DNA of 64,000 nucleotides from the NCBI RefSeq assembly GCF_001465545.3, contig NZ_CP013480.3:5084001-5148000 (forward strand), in the 5' to 3' direction. The notes under the pieces were generated by a model. The model saw only the letters and a program-made list of their open reading frames with translations, was not told the origin of the DNA and made no database searches. Each line of letters starts with the position of its first letter. Position 1 is the first letter of the stretch. This DNA is from Pandoraea norimbergensis. Lineage in GTDB: Bacteria; Pseudomonadota; Gammaproteobacteria; Burkholderiales; Burkholderiaceae. Shown here piece after piece: positions 1-9,508 of the stretch. Both the position numbers and the translations under genes were made by a program.

Positions 1-624
1 CCGCATATCCACCCGGAACACGTAGCCGTCCGGCGTCAATTCCGAAATCAGCCCGATCAGCTTGCGGCCGAGCTTGGTGAAGAATTCATGATTGGAAAGC
101 AACCGCAGCCCGGCGGTGGTACCGCCATCCGGTGCCGTGGTGTCGCCGTCGTCTTCATAAAGGAAGATCAGGTCGATGTCGGACGAGACATTCAACTCGC
201 GCCCGCCCAGCTTGCCCATGCCAACCACGCCCAGCGTCTGGCGCTCGCCCTCGGTATTGCGTGGCACGCCGTGGATCGCCTCCAGCTCGCGCGACAGCAC
301 GGCGATGCCCGCCTGCACGGCGAACTCGGCCAGCGCGGTCATCGCACCGGTCACTTCGGCCAGCTCGGCGCGCCCGTCGAGATCGCGCTGCATCACGGCG
401 CACAAGGCCTCGACGCGCAACACGCGCAGGGCCCGCGTCAGTCCGGCCTCGTCAATGCCGCTCACGCCCGCAATGGCTTCGAAACGCCGTGCCAGCCAGC
501 GCGCGTCGACGGGATGCTCACTCAGCGCAGGCAATGCCTCGGCCAGCGCAGGGCGGCTCGCCAGCATGCGCGCGGCATAACGGGAGTACGTCTGGATATC
601 AGTCTGAATTTCGGGTGAACTCAC
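1..624 (-). CDS. glnE: Glutamine synthetase adenylyltransferase/deadenylase, N-terminal part (cut by window edge)
   Basis: Bifunctional enzyme that adenylylates and deadenylylates glutamine synthetase in response to PII, controlling ammonia assimilation. The frame is open for 208 codons and runs off the left edge. It carries the nucleotidyltransferase signature of the family: GMGKLGG followed by ELNVSSDIDLIF, with the metal-binding pair D149/D151, and ends at the edge in FRVDMR, the start of the conserved FRVDMRLRP block. The likely start is GTG at 624 (reads VSSPEIQTDI); no ATG lies closer to the first conserved residues. It is divergent from yhdP. Only the N-terminal adenylyl-removing half begins here; the full protein should be about 900 residues. 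Confidence 0.93.
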   Translation of the reverse strand, partial: MSSPEIQTDIQTYSRYAARMLASRPALAEALPALSEHPVDARWLARRFEAIAGVSGIDEAGLTRALRVLRVEALCAVMQRDLDGRAELAEVTGAMTALAEFAVQAGIAVLSRELEAIHGVPRNTEGERQTLGVVGMGKLGGRELNVSSDIDLIFLYEDDGDTTAPDGGTTAGLRLLSNHEFFTKLGRKLIGLISELTPDGYVFRVDMR

Positions 625-988
625 TGGCGGGGTTCCGGTCAGCAATGAGAATGGAGACACACGATGTCTGTCGGCAAGACAGAAACACACCCCCAGCCGG
701 TCGGCGATCCCCACGCAGCGAGGTTTCGCGGGTGTACGGCCGCACATCGAAACGCTCGAAACGCTCGAAACGCGCTCGTCGCGGGGCGTCCGACACCCTT
801 GGCAGGGCCCTTTGGATGCCGCGCGGTGAACTTTCACGCACTTACGCGAGCTTTCGCCGGCTTACCCGCGTGAAATCAAACGGCGAAATACCTGTCTCTT
901 TGTACGACGGTCCGCCGGTCGAACGGCCATGGGCTTGTGTTACAGTCTTTGCCACAGAAACTACCACATTCCCTCGTAGACGAGCAGC
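625..988. other. Divergent intergenic region between glnE and yhdP
   Basis: 364 bp without a convincing gene. It must hold the divergent promoters of glnE and yhdP. The only structure I see is a short tandem repeat at 747-773. Open frames across it are Arg/Pro-rich and look like out-of-frame translations of GC-rich DNA. Confidence 0.6.
747..773. repeat. Three tandem copies of a 9-bp unit
   Basis: TCGAAACGC occurs three times head to tail at 747-755, 756-764 and 765-773 without mismatch. It lies in the glnE/yhdP intergenic region. A role is unknown. Confidence 0.8.
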
Positions 989-3900
989 ATGACCGACCGT
1001 AAGCCGCCTGCCTCGCCCACTGCGACCCGGTCCTGGTTCTCGTCACTGCCGCGTGGCATGCGCCTGGGCCTGGAATGGCTGCTGGCGCTCATCGTGGTCG
1101 TGTATTTCGGACTTGGCGCCGTCGTGCTGGCGACCCGGTACGTGATCCTCCCCCGTGTCTCGGATTACCGCCCTCAAATCGAGGCGGCCGCGTCGCGCGC
1201 GCTCGGTTTACCTGTGTCGATCGGCCGTATCGACGCCGTCTGGCGCGGTTGGCACCCCTATCTGACGCTTGAAGACGTGCGCATCCTGCACGCGCGCGCG
1301 CCCGCAGCCGCCCCCAGCAAGCCCCGCAACAACGCGAAAGCCACACCGGCGCCGGCCTCACAGGCCACGGCGCAAACCTACGCACCGCCCGGCGCGCCGC
1401 CGCCCGTGGAGCCCGGTCTCACGCTCCATCGCCTCGACGCGGTGCTCTCGTGGACGAGCCTGATCCACCTCGACCTGCGCCTCTCCAGCCTGACGCTCTA
1501 TCAGCCGGATCTCAGCGTCGAGCGTCTCGCCGATGGCGCAATTCTCGTCGCCGGCATGCCGGTTTCCGGCAACGGCAGCGACTCGGACACGCAGGCGACG
1601 GATTGGCTCATGCGCCAGGCGCGCGTGATCATTCGCGGCGGCACGGTGCGCTGGCGCGACGCCACCCGCGATGTGCCGGAAACCGTCATCACCAACGTGA
1701 ATGCGATGCTGCGCAATCGCGGCTTGGAACATCGCTTCGGCATGCAGGCCACGCCGCCCGCAGGCATGGTCGCCCCGCTCGACATTCGCGCACGCTTCAC
1801 GACGCCGCTCTTCGCCCGTCCCGGCGAACTCAAGCGCTGGCGCGGTGAAATCTACGCCGACATCGGCACCATCGATCTCGCCGCCCTCGCCCAACACGTC
1901 GACCTGCCCGGCGAACACGACGCCCGCGACACGCGCGGCCGGCTCGCGGCACGCGCGTGGGTGAACTTCGATAACGGCGCCATCACCGGCGCCACGCTGC
2001 GCGCCGCCGGAGAAAACACCTCGGCGCAACTCGCCGACGACCTGCCGCCGCTGTCGTTCGATGCGACGCAGGGCCGGATCGACATCACCCGCATCGGGCC
2101 GCAGGCAGACAGCGGCTGGAACTGGCGTGTGCGTGACCTCACGTTGCAGGCAGCCGGCCGCCCGGCACTCGATGTCCCCGACATGCGCGGCAGCTACGCG
2201 CCGACCACGGCCGACCACGGCCTGCATGTCACGCTGGCCGGTCAACGCTTCGATATCGGTGCCGCCATGGCACTGGTGCCCGCACTCCCGATCGACAAAG
2301 CCACCCGCGACCAGCTCACGAGTTTCCAGCCGCGCGGCCGCCTTGCGAACTTCGATCTGAGCTATCAGGCGCCCAAGCCCCATGGCAGCACGAACTGGCG
2401 CGATCTGCCGGGTATCCGGCAACTGCCGCCGGAGCGCGATCGCTATCGGGTGGTGGCCGACTTCGAAGACGCGGGCATCGATAGCCTGCCCAATCCGAAC
2501 CCGCCGGCCCGCGCAGGCGGCCCGAACGCCGGACGCCCCGGGTTCTCGCACCTGAGCGGACACATTGACGCGGATCAGTCGCGCGGCAGCCTCACACTGA
2601 ATTCGAAGGGTTCGGTGCTCGACTTTCCGGGCCGTTTCGATCAGCCCCGAATCGCCCTCGACACGCTCACGGCGCGCACCAGTTGGCGCGTCTCGCATCC
2701 GGCCACGAAGCGCGATGCCCCGGCCGAGATACACGTGCGAGTGGACGCGCTGCATCTGCAAAACGCGGAACTCGCTGGCGACGTGAGCGGCACATGGCAG
2801 AACGGCGGCCGGGACAACGGCATCGTCGATCTGAAGGGCACGATCACGCGCGCCAATGCCAATGCAGTGCCGCGCTATCTGCCCACCGATATCGGCGCCG
2901 CTGTGCGCGACTACCTGCAACGCGCGCTCATTGCCGGCACCGTGCAAAACGCGCCGTTCGCCGTGCAAGGCGATCTGGAATTCTTCCCGTTCGATAAGGG
3001 CCACGGCAAGTTCCGCATCGACATTCCGCTGGTCGACGTGACGTTCAATCCGTCGCCGCTGCGCCCGGGGCATACGGAAGTCTGGCCGGCGTTCGAGAAG
3101 GTGCGCGGCAATCTGCGTTTTGACGCCGACAAGCTGCATATCGCCATCGACACCGGCTCGATCTACGGGGTCACGCTCACGCAGGTCATCGGCGATATCG
3201 ACAAGATCGGGCAAGAGGATTCGACGCTCGTCCTCAAGGGCGACGCGCGCGGCCCGGCAGCGGACTTCGTGAAATACATCAATTCGAGCCCGGTCGGGCA
3301 CTGGATCGGCGATTTCACCGACGAAACACGCGCGAACGGCACGGCACAGCTCGCCCTGCAACTCTCGATGCCGCTCGAACACACGGACCGCTCGAAGGTA
3401 ACCGGTCGCGCACGCTTCCTGCGCAACGACATCGCCTTGATCAACGGACTCCCGACGTTCGGTGCCGTAGACGGCGAACTCGCCTTCACGGAACACGGCA
3501 TTTCGATGGACAACCTGCGCGGCACGTTCCTCGGCGGCGATGTGCGCGCGTCGGGTGGCAGCCGCGACGACGGCACCATCGCACTGAATGTCGCCGGCAC
3601 GATGAGCGCGCAAGGTCTGCGCGAAAACCGCGAAAATGCCACGCTCGCCCAACTCGCCAAGCGCATGACGGGTGCCACGCCCTACACGGCAGTCGTCACC
3701 GTGCGTCAGGGCATGACGGATGTCGCCGTGCAATCGACGCTCGCTGGCCTCGCGGTGAATCTCCCTGCGCCACTGGGCAAGAGCGCCGACGTGTCGCTGC
3801 CCGCGCGTTTCTCGCTACGGCCCCAGCCGAACACGGGCGGACGGCGCATCGATACGCTCGATTTCGCCATCGGCAGCGTGCAGGGCAATTACGTGCAGCA

Positions 3901-5344
3901 GCGTAATGGCAACCGCGTGGAAGTGCTGCGCGGCGGTATCGGGATCAATCAGCCGGTGCCCGCACCGCGCGAAGGCGTGCAAGCCACGGCGCAGTTCGAC
4001 ACGCTTGACGTGGACGCGTGGCGCAGCGTGATCGCGTCGCTCTCCACCGATGCGGCCACGCCGGGCACGCAAGGCACGCCGCCCTCGCCCGCCGAGACGG
4101 CCGCCGCCGCACGCGAGGAGTTCGGCGCACTCACGCCTTACTTGCCGACGCGACTGGCGTTACACGCGAAACAGGTGCGGCTGATGTCGCGTCTGTGGCC
4201 GGAGCTGGTGCTGGGCGCGCAACGCAATGACCGCGACTGGCAGGTGAGTCTGGCCTCCGATCTGGTCTCGGGTTTCGCCGAATGGCGCGCGCCGGACGCG
4301 AAGAATCCGTCGGGCGCGATCCGCGCGCGGCTCGCCAAACTGGTGATTCCCAAGGAGGAGCACGGCGACGACGTGCTCACGCAAGTGCTCGACGAGCCCA
4401 GCGACGAATTCCCCGCGATCGATGTGGTGGCCAACGACTTCGTGCTGCGCGACAAGCCGCTGGGACGCCTGCAACTCAATGCGCACAACGATCTGGAAGA
4501 CGGCGTACCGGTCTGGCAACTCACCAAGCTGGAGTTGAGCAACAGCGCTGCCACGCTGGACGTGACGGGCAACTGGCGCACGTCGCGCCGGCGGGCTGCC
4601 GCGGCCACAGCCGCTGGCTCGGACGACGATATCCCGCGCCGCACGGTCCTCGACTTCAATCTCGACGTGAAGAATGCCGGCGGGCTGCTCGACCGGCTCG
4701 GCCTGCCTAAGACGCTCAAGGATGGCTCGGGCACGGTGTCGGGCCGCTTCGGCTGGCGCGGCGGCCCCGATGCCATCGATTACCCGACGCTCGGCGGGAA
4801 GGTGAAGGTCGAACTCAAGCGCGGTCAGATCCTGAAGGCAGACCCGGGCCTCGCGAAGTTGCTGGGCATCCTCTCGGTGCAGACACTCGCCAAGATCCTC
4901 ACGTTCGACTTCAATAGTGTGGTCGGCAGCGGCCTGCCGTTCGACAACATCGACGGCAACGCGACGATGCAAGGCGGCGTGGCGAGTACCGACGATCTGA
5001 CGATTCATGCGAACGCAGCCACGATTCGCATCGACGGGCATACGGATCTGGCGCGCGAGACGCAGGACCTGAACGTGCTCGTGCTGCCGAAGATCAATGC
5101 CGCGTCGGCCTCGCTGGCGTGGGCGATCATCAACCCGGCGCTGGGCATCGGCTCCTTCTTCGCGCAGTTGGCGCTTGGCGAACAGCTCTCGCGTACGCTC
5201 TCGACGACGTATCACGTGACCGGTTCGTGGGACAACCCCATCATCGGACAGGCGAGCGGCAATCAGAGTAAGATCGATGCATCCCCGGAATCCCGGCCCG
5301 AAGCCCAGAACACCGCCACGCCCAACGGGCTGCACGGCAACTGA
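989..5344 (+). CDS. yhdP: YhdP family AsmA-like protein (TIGR02099 type)
   Basis: Very large (1451 aa) inner-membrane-anchored protein of the AsmA/YhdP family; in E. coli YhdP takes part in phospholipid transport to the outer membrane. One hydrophobic segment at about residues 30-50 would anchor it, and the rest is a long periplasmic repeat-like beta-rich region, as expected for these bridge-like proteins. The C-terminal block (LGKLLGILSVQTL-type motif, here LAKLLGILSVQTL, then FDFNSVVGSGLPF) is typical of the family. Low-complexity Ala/Pro/Thr stretch near residues 105-140. ATG at 989. Followed 32 bp later by a nitrilase-family gene, probably co-transcribed. Confidence 0.92.
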   Translation: MTDRKPPASPTATRSWFSSLPRGMRLGLEWLLALIVVVYFGLGAVVLATRYVILPRVSDYRPQIEAAASRALGLPVSIGRIDAVWRGWHPYLTLEDVRILHARAPAAAPSKPRNNAKATPAPASQATAQTYAPPGAPPPVEPGLTLHRLDAVLSWTSLIHLDLRLSSLTLYQPDLSVERLADGAILVAGMPVSGNGSDSDTQATDWLMRQARVIIRGGTVRWRDATRDVPETVITNVNAMLRNRGLEHRFGMQATPPAGMVAPLDIRARFTTPLFARPGELKRWRGEIYADIGTIDLAALAQHVDLPGEHDARDTRGRLAARAWVNFDNGAITGATLRAAGENTSAQLADDLPPLSFDATQGRIDITRIGPQADSGWNWRVRDLTLQAAGRPALDVPDMRGSYAPTTADHGLHVTLAGQRFDIGAAMALVPALPIDKATRDQLTSFQPRGRLANFDLSYQAPKPHGSTNWRDLPGIRQLPPERDRYRVVADFEDAGIDSLPNPNPPARAGGPNAGRPGFSHLSGHIDADQSRGSLTLNSKGSVLDFPGRFDQPRIALDTLTARTSWRVSHPATKRDAPAEIHVRVDALHLQNAELAGDVSGTWQNGGRDNGIVDLKGTITRANANAVPRYLPTDIGAAVRDYLQRALIAGTVQNAPFAVQGDLEFFPFDKGHGKFRIDIPLVDVTFNPSPLRPGHTEVWPAFEKVRGNLRFDADKLHIAIDTGSIYGVTLTQVIGDIDKIGQEDSTLVLKGDARGPAADFVKYINSSPVGHWIGDFTDETRANGTAQLALQLSMPLEHTDRSKVTGRARFLRNDIALINGLPTFGAVDGELAFTEHGISMDNLRGTFLGGDVRASGGSRDDGTIALNVAGTMSAQGLRENRENATLAQLAKRMTGATPYTAVVTVRQGMTDVAVQSTLAGLAVNLPAPLGKSADVSLPARFSLRPQPNTGGRRIDTLDFAIGSVQGNYVQQRNGNRVEVLRGGIGINQPVPAPREGVQATAQFDTLDVDAWRSVIASLSTDAATPGTQGTPPSPAETAAAAREEFGALTPYLPTRLALHAKQVRLMSRLWPELVLGAQRNDRDWQVSLASDLVSGFAEWRAPDAKNPSGAIRARLAKLVIPKEEHGDDVLTQVLDEPSDEFPAIDVVANDFVLRDKPLGRLQLNAHNDLEDGVPVWQLTKLELSNSAATLDVTGNWRTSRRRAAAATAAGSDDDIPRRTVLDFNLDVKNAGGLLDRLGLPKTLKDGSGTVSGRFGWRGGPDAIDYPTLGGKVKVELKRGQILKADPGLAKLLGILSVQTLAKILTFDFNSVVGSGLPFDNIDGNATMQGGVASTDDLTIHANAATIRIDGHTDLARETQDLNVLVLPKINAASASLAWAIINPALGIGSFFAQLALGEQLSRTLSTTYHVTGSWDNPIIGQASGNQSKIDASPESRPEAQNTATPNGLHGN

Positions 5345-5376
5345 GCCGGCTTTGCGAGCGTCTTTTCAGCGACTTC

Positions 5377-6294
5377 ATGACGAGCCCCGATAGTTCAGCC
5401 ACCCGCGCCACGCCAAACGCTCCCAACGCGCTGGCACGCGTGGCCGCAGTACAGATGGTCAGCGCCCCCGACGTCGCACGCAATCTCGCAGACGCCGGAC
5501 GGTGGGTCGCCGAGGCGGCCGACGCCGGCGCGCAACTGGTGCTGCTGCCCGAGTACTTTTGCTACATGGGCCAGCGCGACACCGACAAGCTCTCCCTGCG
5601 TGAACTACACGGCCACGGCCCGATTCAGGACTTTCTGGCAGAAACGGCACGTCGCAACGGCGTCTGGCTGATCGGCGGCACGATGCCGCTGGCCGCCCCG
5701 GAACCCGAACGCGTCCTCAACACGACGCTCGTCTACGGCCCGGATGGCTCGCCCGCCGCGCGTTACGACAAGATTCACCTGTTCAATTTCGTCAAAGGCG
5801 AAGAAGCCTACGACGAAGCCCGTACGATTCGCCCCGGGGAAACCGTACGCACGTTTGAAGCGCCGTTTGGCCGCGTCGGCCTGTCGGTCTGCTACGACCT
5901 GCGTTTTCCCGAGTTGTACCGGGCCATGGGCGACTGTACGCTCATGGTCGTACCCGCCGCTTTCACCTACACCACAGGGCGCGCGCACTGGGAATTGCTG
6001 CTCCGCGCGCGTGCCATCGAAAACCAATGCTACGTGCTGGCGTCCGCGCAGGGCGGCGTCCATGAGAACGGGCGGCGCACCTGGGGGCATTCGATGCTGA
6101 TCGATCCGTGGGGCGATATCGTCGCCCAGCGTGAAGACGACGGCGCCGGCGTGGTCGTCGGCGACATCGATCCGGCGAGACTTGCGGCCGTTCGTCAAAG
6201 CCTGCCGGCCTTGCGGCACCGGGTGCTGGGCGCCACCGACGATGCCCGAGCCACACACGCCGCACCGGCCACGCCTGCCCGCGCGCAAGGTTGA
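5377..6294 (+). CDS. Carbon-nitrogen hydrolase, Nit1/deaminated glutathione amidase type
   Basis: Nitrilase-superfamily amidase, 305 aa. The Glu-Lys-Cys triad is visible: E59 in LLPEYF, K132 in YDKIHLFNF and C172 in LSVCYDLRFPELYR. The YDKIHLF and CYDLRFPELYR blocks are characteristic of the Nit1/Nit2 branch, which hydrolyses deaminated glutathione (a repair reaction) or related omega-amides; that substrate is inferred from family, not shown here. Cytoplasmic, no signal peptide. Sits between yhdP and tldD with short gaps, so probably in one operon. The C-terminal 20 residues are an Ala/Pro/Thr-rich tail. Confidence 0.9.
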   Translation: MTSPDSSATRATPNAPNALARVAAVQMVSAPDVARNLADAGRWVAEAADAGAQLVLLPEYFCYMGQRDTDKLSLRELHGHGPIQDFLAETARRNGVWLIGGTMPLAAPEPERVLNTTLVYGPDGSPAARYDKIHLFNFVKGEEAYDEARTIRPGETVRTFEAPFGRVGLSVCYDLRFPELYRAMGDCTLMVVPAAFTYTTGRAHWELLLRARAIENQCYVLASAQGGVHENGRRTWGHSMLIDPWGDIVAQREDDGAGVVVGDIDPARLAAVRQSLPALRHRVLGATDDARATHAAPATPARAQG

Positions 6295-6347
6295 CATTGC
6301 GTCTTCCGTCCCCATATTCCGAACATATTTCCTTGGCCTGACACCGC

Positions 6348-7808
6348 ATGAAAATCATCGAACCCGGCATTCAGAACCTGGCCACCGCCCGTGAGCTGCT
6401 GCTCACCCCGTACGGCCTCGACGAAACCCACCTGCAACGCGCGCTCGGCGACATCTTCACGCACCGCGTGGACTACGCCGATCTGTACTTCCAGTACACC
6501 CGCAGCGAGGCTTGGAGCCTTGAGGAAGGCATCGTCAAATCCGGCTCGTTCTCGATCGATCAGGGCGTCGGTGTGCGCGCCATCGTGGGCGACCGCACGG
6601 CCTTCGCCTACTCGGACGACATCTCCGACATCGCACTGAAGGAAGCCGCTGCCGCCACGCGCAGCATCGCCACGGCAGGCCGTGGCCGCGTGAAGGTGGG
6701 CAGCAAGCTCTCGAACGTCACGGGCCGCGCGCTGTATCTGCCGTCCGACCCGCTCGCGTCGCTCGACGCAAACGGCAAGATTGCCCTGCTGGAGCGCATC
6801 GAAAAGCTGGCGCGCGCCAGCGACCCGCGCGTCTCGCAGGTGATGGCCGGTCTGGCCGGTGAATACGATGTGGTGCTGGTGGCCCGCAGCGACGGCGTGA
6901 TCGCCGCCGATGTGCGCCCGCTGGTGCGCGTGTCGGTGACGGTCATCGTCGAATCGAACGGCAAGCGTGAAATCGGCAACAGCGGTGGTGGTGCCCGTCT
7001 CGACTACGGCTACTTCACCGACGATTTGCTCGCCAAGTACGTCAAGGAAGCCGTCGATGGCGCCATCGTCAAGCTCGACGCCCGCCCGGCCCCGGCCGGC
7101 GCGATGACCGTGGTGCTTGGACCTGGCTGGCCCGGCGTGCTGCTGCACGAAGCCATCGGTCACGGGCTGGAAGGCGACTTCAACCGTAAGGGCTCGTCGG
7201 CGTTCTCGGGACGCTTGGGCGAGCGCGTCGCGGCCAAGGGCGTGACGGTGGTGGACGACGGCACGCTGTCGAACCGCCGCGGCTCGCTCAACATCGACGA
7301 CGAAGGCAACCCGACGCAGTGCACCACGCTCATCGAAGACGGCATTCTCAAGGGCTATATGCAAGACAGCCTGAACGCCCGTCTGATGAAGATGCCGGTG
7401 ACCGGCAACGGCCGCCGCGAATCGTACGCCGCCCTGCCGATGCCGCGCATGACGAACACGTACATGCTCGGCGGTGACAAAGACCCGGCGGAAATCATCG
7501 CCTCGGTCAAGCACGGTCTGTATGCGGTGAACTTCGGCGGTGGTCAGGTCGACATCACCAACGGCAAGTTCGTGTTCTCGATGTCCGAGGCGTACATGAT
7601 CGAAGACGGCAAGATCACGTATCCGGTCAAGGGCGCCACGCTGATCGGCAACGGTCCGGAATCGCTCAAGGACGTGACCATGATCGGCAACGACATGGCG
7701 CTGGATTCGGGTGTCGGTGTGTGCGGCAAGGAAGGTCAGAGCGTGCCGGTGGGCGTCGGCCAGCCGACGCTGCGCATGGAAAACATGACGGTCGGCGGCA
7801 CGGCTTAA
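6348..7808 (+). CDS. tldD: Metalloprotease TldD
   Basis: Subunit of the TldD/TldE (PmbA) zinc protease, which in E. coli processes microcin B17 and degrades unfolded peptides. The metal site is seen as [12 protein letters not shown] at about residues 267-278 (HExxxH, TldD-specific). Length 486 aa is normal for the family (about 480). It starts [11 protein letters not shown] and ends in the conserved [22 protein letters not shown] region. The partner gene pmbA/tldE is not in the window. A clear intrinsic terminator follows 90 bp after the stop. Confidence 0.97.
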   Translation: MKIIEPGIQNLATARELLLTPYGLDETHLQRALGDIFTHRVDYADLYFQYTRSEAWSLEEGIVKSGSFSIDQGVGVRAIVGDRTAFAYSDDISDIALKEAAAATRSIATAGRGRVKVGSKLSNVTGRALYLPSDPLASLDANGKIALLERIEKLARASDPRVSQVMAGLAGEYDVVLVARSDGVIAADVRPLVRVSVTVIVESNGKREIGNSGGGARLDYGYFTDDLLAKYVKEAVDGAIVKLDARPAPAGAMTVVLGPGWPGVLLHEAIGHGLEGDFNRKGSSAFSGRLGERVAAKGVTVVDDGTLSNRRGSLNIDDEGNPTQCTTLIEDGILKGYMQDSLNARLMKMPVTGNGRRESYAALPMPRMTNTYMLGGDKDPAEIIASVKHGLYAVNFGGGQVDITNGKFVFSMSEAYMIEDGKITYPVKGATLIGNGPESLKDVTMIGNDMALDSGVGVCGKEGQSVPVGVGQPTLRMENMTVGGTA

Positions 7809-7897
7809 GGCCGCTGCGGTAGCGCGTCATCGCTTCTGTTGGCCCAATGTCACGGAAAAGATGGCGCACTGCAAAAAATGCGTGAAGCTTAGCAAAG

Positions 7898-7922
7898 CGC
7901 CCGGGTCAAACCGGGCGTTTTT
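7898..7922 (+). terminator. Intrinsic terminator after tldD
   Basis: Perfect 7-bp stem CGCCCGG / CCGGGCG with a 6-nt loop at 7898-7917, followed directly by TTTTT (7918-7922). It should end the yhdP-nit-tldD transcript. Confidence 0.88.
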
Positions 7923-8018
7923 GCGAGATTTCAAAATATCGTGCTTTAGCTACGCATTTCGACACGATGAAATGCAATATTTCCGCGCGTTTTGCGGACG
8001 TTTAGCGCAGAGTCACGG

Positions 8019-8047
8019 TTGCAGCGTCATCCGATTCGGCGTATAAA
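8019..8047 (+). promoter_or_regulatory. Sigma-70-type promoter for the aroG leader
   Basis: TTGCAG (8019-8024), 17-bp spacer, TATAAA (8042-8047). This predicts a transcript start near 8054, about 23 or 44 nt before the two possible starts of the leader peptide, leaving a leader of about 230 nt before aroG. Confidence 0.75.
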
Positions 8048-8097
8048 GTTGATTCTGTGCACGGCAAACGCCTGCGATGCAACGTCAGATATCCCTC

Positions 8098-8178
8098 ATG
8101 ACCGCCAATAAGTTTTACTTTTACTTTTTTGCGTATCTCACACCGCTGGCGGATGGAGAGGGACAGTTGCAGCAGTAA
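8098..8178 (+). CDS. Phe/Tyr-rich leader peptide of aroG (attenuator peptide)
   Basis: Short ORF of 26 codons reading MTANKFYFYFFAY at its start: four Phe and three Tyr among nine consecutive codons (8113-8136). An in-frame ATG at 8077 would lengthen it to 33 residues; neither start has a strong Shine-Dalgarno. Position (promoter upstream, terminator hairpin downstream, DAHP synthase gene next) and composition match the control peptides of the pheA, pheST and trp attenuators. Ribosome stalling here would report Phe/Tyr-tRNA charging. Recognised from sequence pattern only. Confidence 0.85.
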   Translation: MTANKFYFYFFAYLTPLADGEGQLQQ

Positions 8179-8229
8179 GCACCGAAACGAATCCTGAAAA
8201 ACCGCCAGCGAGTCTGGCGGTTTTTTTTT
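8102..8229 (+). promoter_or_regulatory. Transcription attenuator of aroG (1:2 / 2:3 / 3:4 alternative hairpins)
   Basis: Four mutually complementary segments are visible. Segment 1 CCGCCA (8102-8107) can pair with segment 2 TGGCGG (8147-8152). Segment 2 as CGCTGGCGG (8144-8152) can instead pair over 9 bp with segment 3 CCGCCAGCG (8202-8210), forming an antiterminator. Segment 3 as AAAAACCGCCAG (8197-8208) pairs over 12 bp with segment 4 CTGGCGGTTTTT (8214-8225), a terminator whose T run extends to 8229. Control codons lie between 1 and 2, so a stalled ribosome masks segment 1 and favours 2:3. The classical design is inferred; the complementarity is directly seen. Confidence 0.85.
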
Positions 8230-8282
8230 GACCCGAATTCCCGAGAACCGAACCGCAGTCCGAACTGCCCAGGAGAAAAACC

Positions 8283-9356
8283 ATGCCTCCCCACAACACC
8301 GATGATGTCCGTATTCGCGAGCTCAAGGAACTGACGCCCCCGGCGCACCTGATTCGCGAATCCCCCTGCTCGGAGAAGAGCGCGGACCTCATCCATCGCT
8401 CGCGCGGCGCTATCCACCGCGTGTTGCACGGCATGGAAGACCGTCTCGTCGTGATCATCGGCCCGTGCTCGATCCACGACCCGAAAGCCGCGCTGGAATA
8501 TGCCGCGCGTCTGGTCGAACAACGCGAGCGCCTGAAGGGTGAGCTCGAAATCGTGATGCGCGTGTACTTCGAAAAGCCGCGTACGACGGTGGGCTGGAAG
8601 GGTCTGATCAACGACCCGCACATGGACAACAGCTTCAAGATCAACGACGGCCTGCGTCTCGCGCGCGAACTGCTCGCTGAGATCAACGAGCTGGGCCTGC
8701 CGGCCGGTACCGAATACCTCGACATGATCAGCCCGCAGTACATCGCGGATCTGGTGTCGTGGGGTGCCATTGGCGCGCGCACGACCGAGTCGCAGGTGCA
8801 CCGCGAACTGGCGTCGGGCCTGTCGTGCCCGGTCGGCTTCAAGAACGGCACCGACGGCAACGTGAAGATCGCCGTCGACGCAATCAAAGCCGCCTCGCAG
8901 CCGCACCATTTCCTGTCGGTGACGAAGGGTGGCCACTCGGCCATCGTGTCGACCGCAGGCAACGAGGATTGCCACCTGATCCTGCGCGGCGGCAAGGCAC
9001 CGAACTATGACGCTGCCAGCGTGCAAGCCGCTTGCGACGACATCGCCAAGTCGGGTCTGGCCGCGCGCGTGATGATCGACGCCTCGCACGCCAACAGCCA
9101 GAAGAAGCACGAGAACCAGATTCCGGTGTGCGAAGACATCGCCCGCCAGATCGCCGGTGGCGACGACCGCATCATCGGTGTGATGGTCGAATCGCACCTC
9201 GTGGCAGGCCGTCAGGACCACGTGCCGGGCAAGCCGCTGACCTATGGCCAGAGCATTACCGACGCGTGCATCAACTGGGAAGACAGCCTGGGCGTGCTCG
9301 ACACGCTGGCCGAAGCCGTGCGTGCCCGCCGTCTGGCGCGCGGTTCAGGTAACTGA
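8283..9356 (+). CDS. aroG: 3-deoxy-7-phosphoheptulonate (DAHP) synthase, class I
   Basis: First enzyme of the shikimate pathway: phosphoenolpyruvate + erythrose 4-phosphate to DAHP. Length 357 aa, as for E. coli AroG/AroF/AroH. Visible signatures: GPCSIHDP near the N terminus, KPRTTVGWKGLINDP (PEP/metal region) and GARTTESQ. The N-terminal arm typical of feedback-inhibited class Ia enzymes is present. The upstream leader peptide is rich in both Phe and Tyr, so expression probably responds to both amino acids; which one inhibits the enzyme cannot be read with certainty. ATG at 8283 is preceded by AGGAG. Monocistronic, flanked by terminators. Confidence 0.97.
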   Translation: MPPHNTDDVRIRELKELTPPAHLIRESPCSEKSADLIHRSRGAIHRVLHGMEDRLVVIIGPCSIHDPKAALEYAARLVEQRERLKGELEIVMRVYFEKPRTTVGWKGLINDPHMDNSFKINDGLRLARELLAEINELGLPAGTEYLDMISPQYIADLVSWGAIGARTTESQVHRELASGLSCPVGFKNGTDGNVKIAVDAIKAASQPHHFLSVTKGGHSAIVSTAGNEDCHLILRGGKAPNYDAASVQAACDDIAKSGLAARVMIDASHANSQKKHENQIPVCEDIARQIAGGDDRIIGVMVESHLVAGRQDHVPGKPLTYGQSITDACINWEDSLGVLDTLAEAVRARRLARGSGN

Positions 9357-9413
9357 TCCGGCGGTCCCCCGCGCAATCACCGGTACGCCGGCTGACAGTG
9401 CGGGAGGAATGCG

Positions 9414-9459
9414 AAGAAAACCCGGTCGATGCGACACCGCACGGCCGGGTTTTCTTTTA
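9414..9459 (+). terminator. Terminator after aroG, probably bidirectional
   Basis: Perfect 12-bp stem AAGAAAACCCGG (9414-9425) / CCGGGTTTTCTT (9445-9456), loop of 19 nt, T-rich on the plus strand and likewise on the minus strand because of the A-rich left arm. It lies between convergent aroG and the adenosyltransferase gene and can serve both. Confidence 0.85.
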
Positions 9460-9508
9460 CTGAATGCACTTCCCATGCGCCGGCTCACTGGCGCCGGCTC
9501 ACGCGGAT

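Noticed and set aside
132-992. Long plus-strand Arg-rich frame covering the glnE N terminus and the intergenic region
   Set aside because: Low-complexity Arg/Pro/Ala translation opposite glnE, whose minus-strand frame has clear motifs.
1358-3733. 791-codon minus-strand frame inside yhdP
   Set aside because: Antisense open frame caused by high GC third positions; no family features, while the plus frame is a normal YhdP.
6195-7514. 439-codon minus-strand frame opposite tldD
   Set aside because: Antisense of tldD; composition rich in His/Arg/Ala with no motif.
8121-9221. Minus-strand frame opposite aroG
   Set aside because: Antisense shadow; also overlaps the attenuator hairpin.
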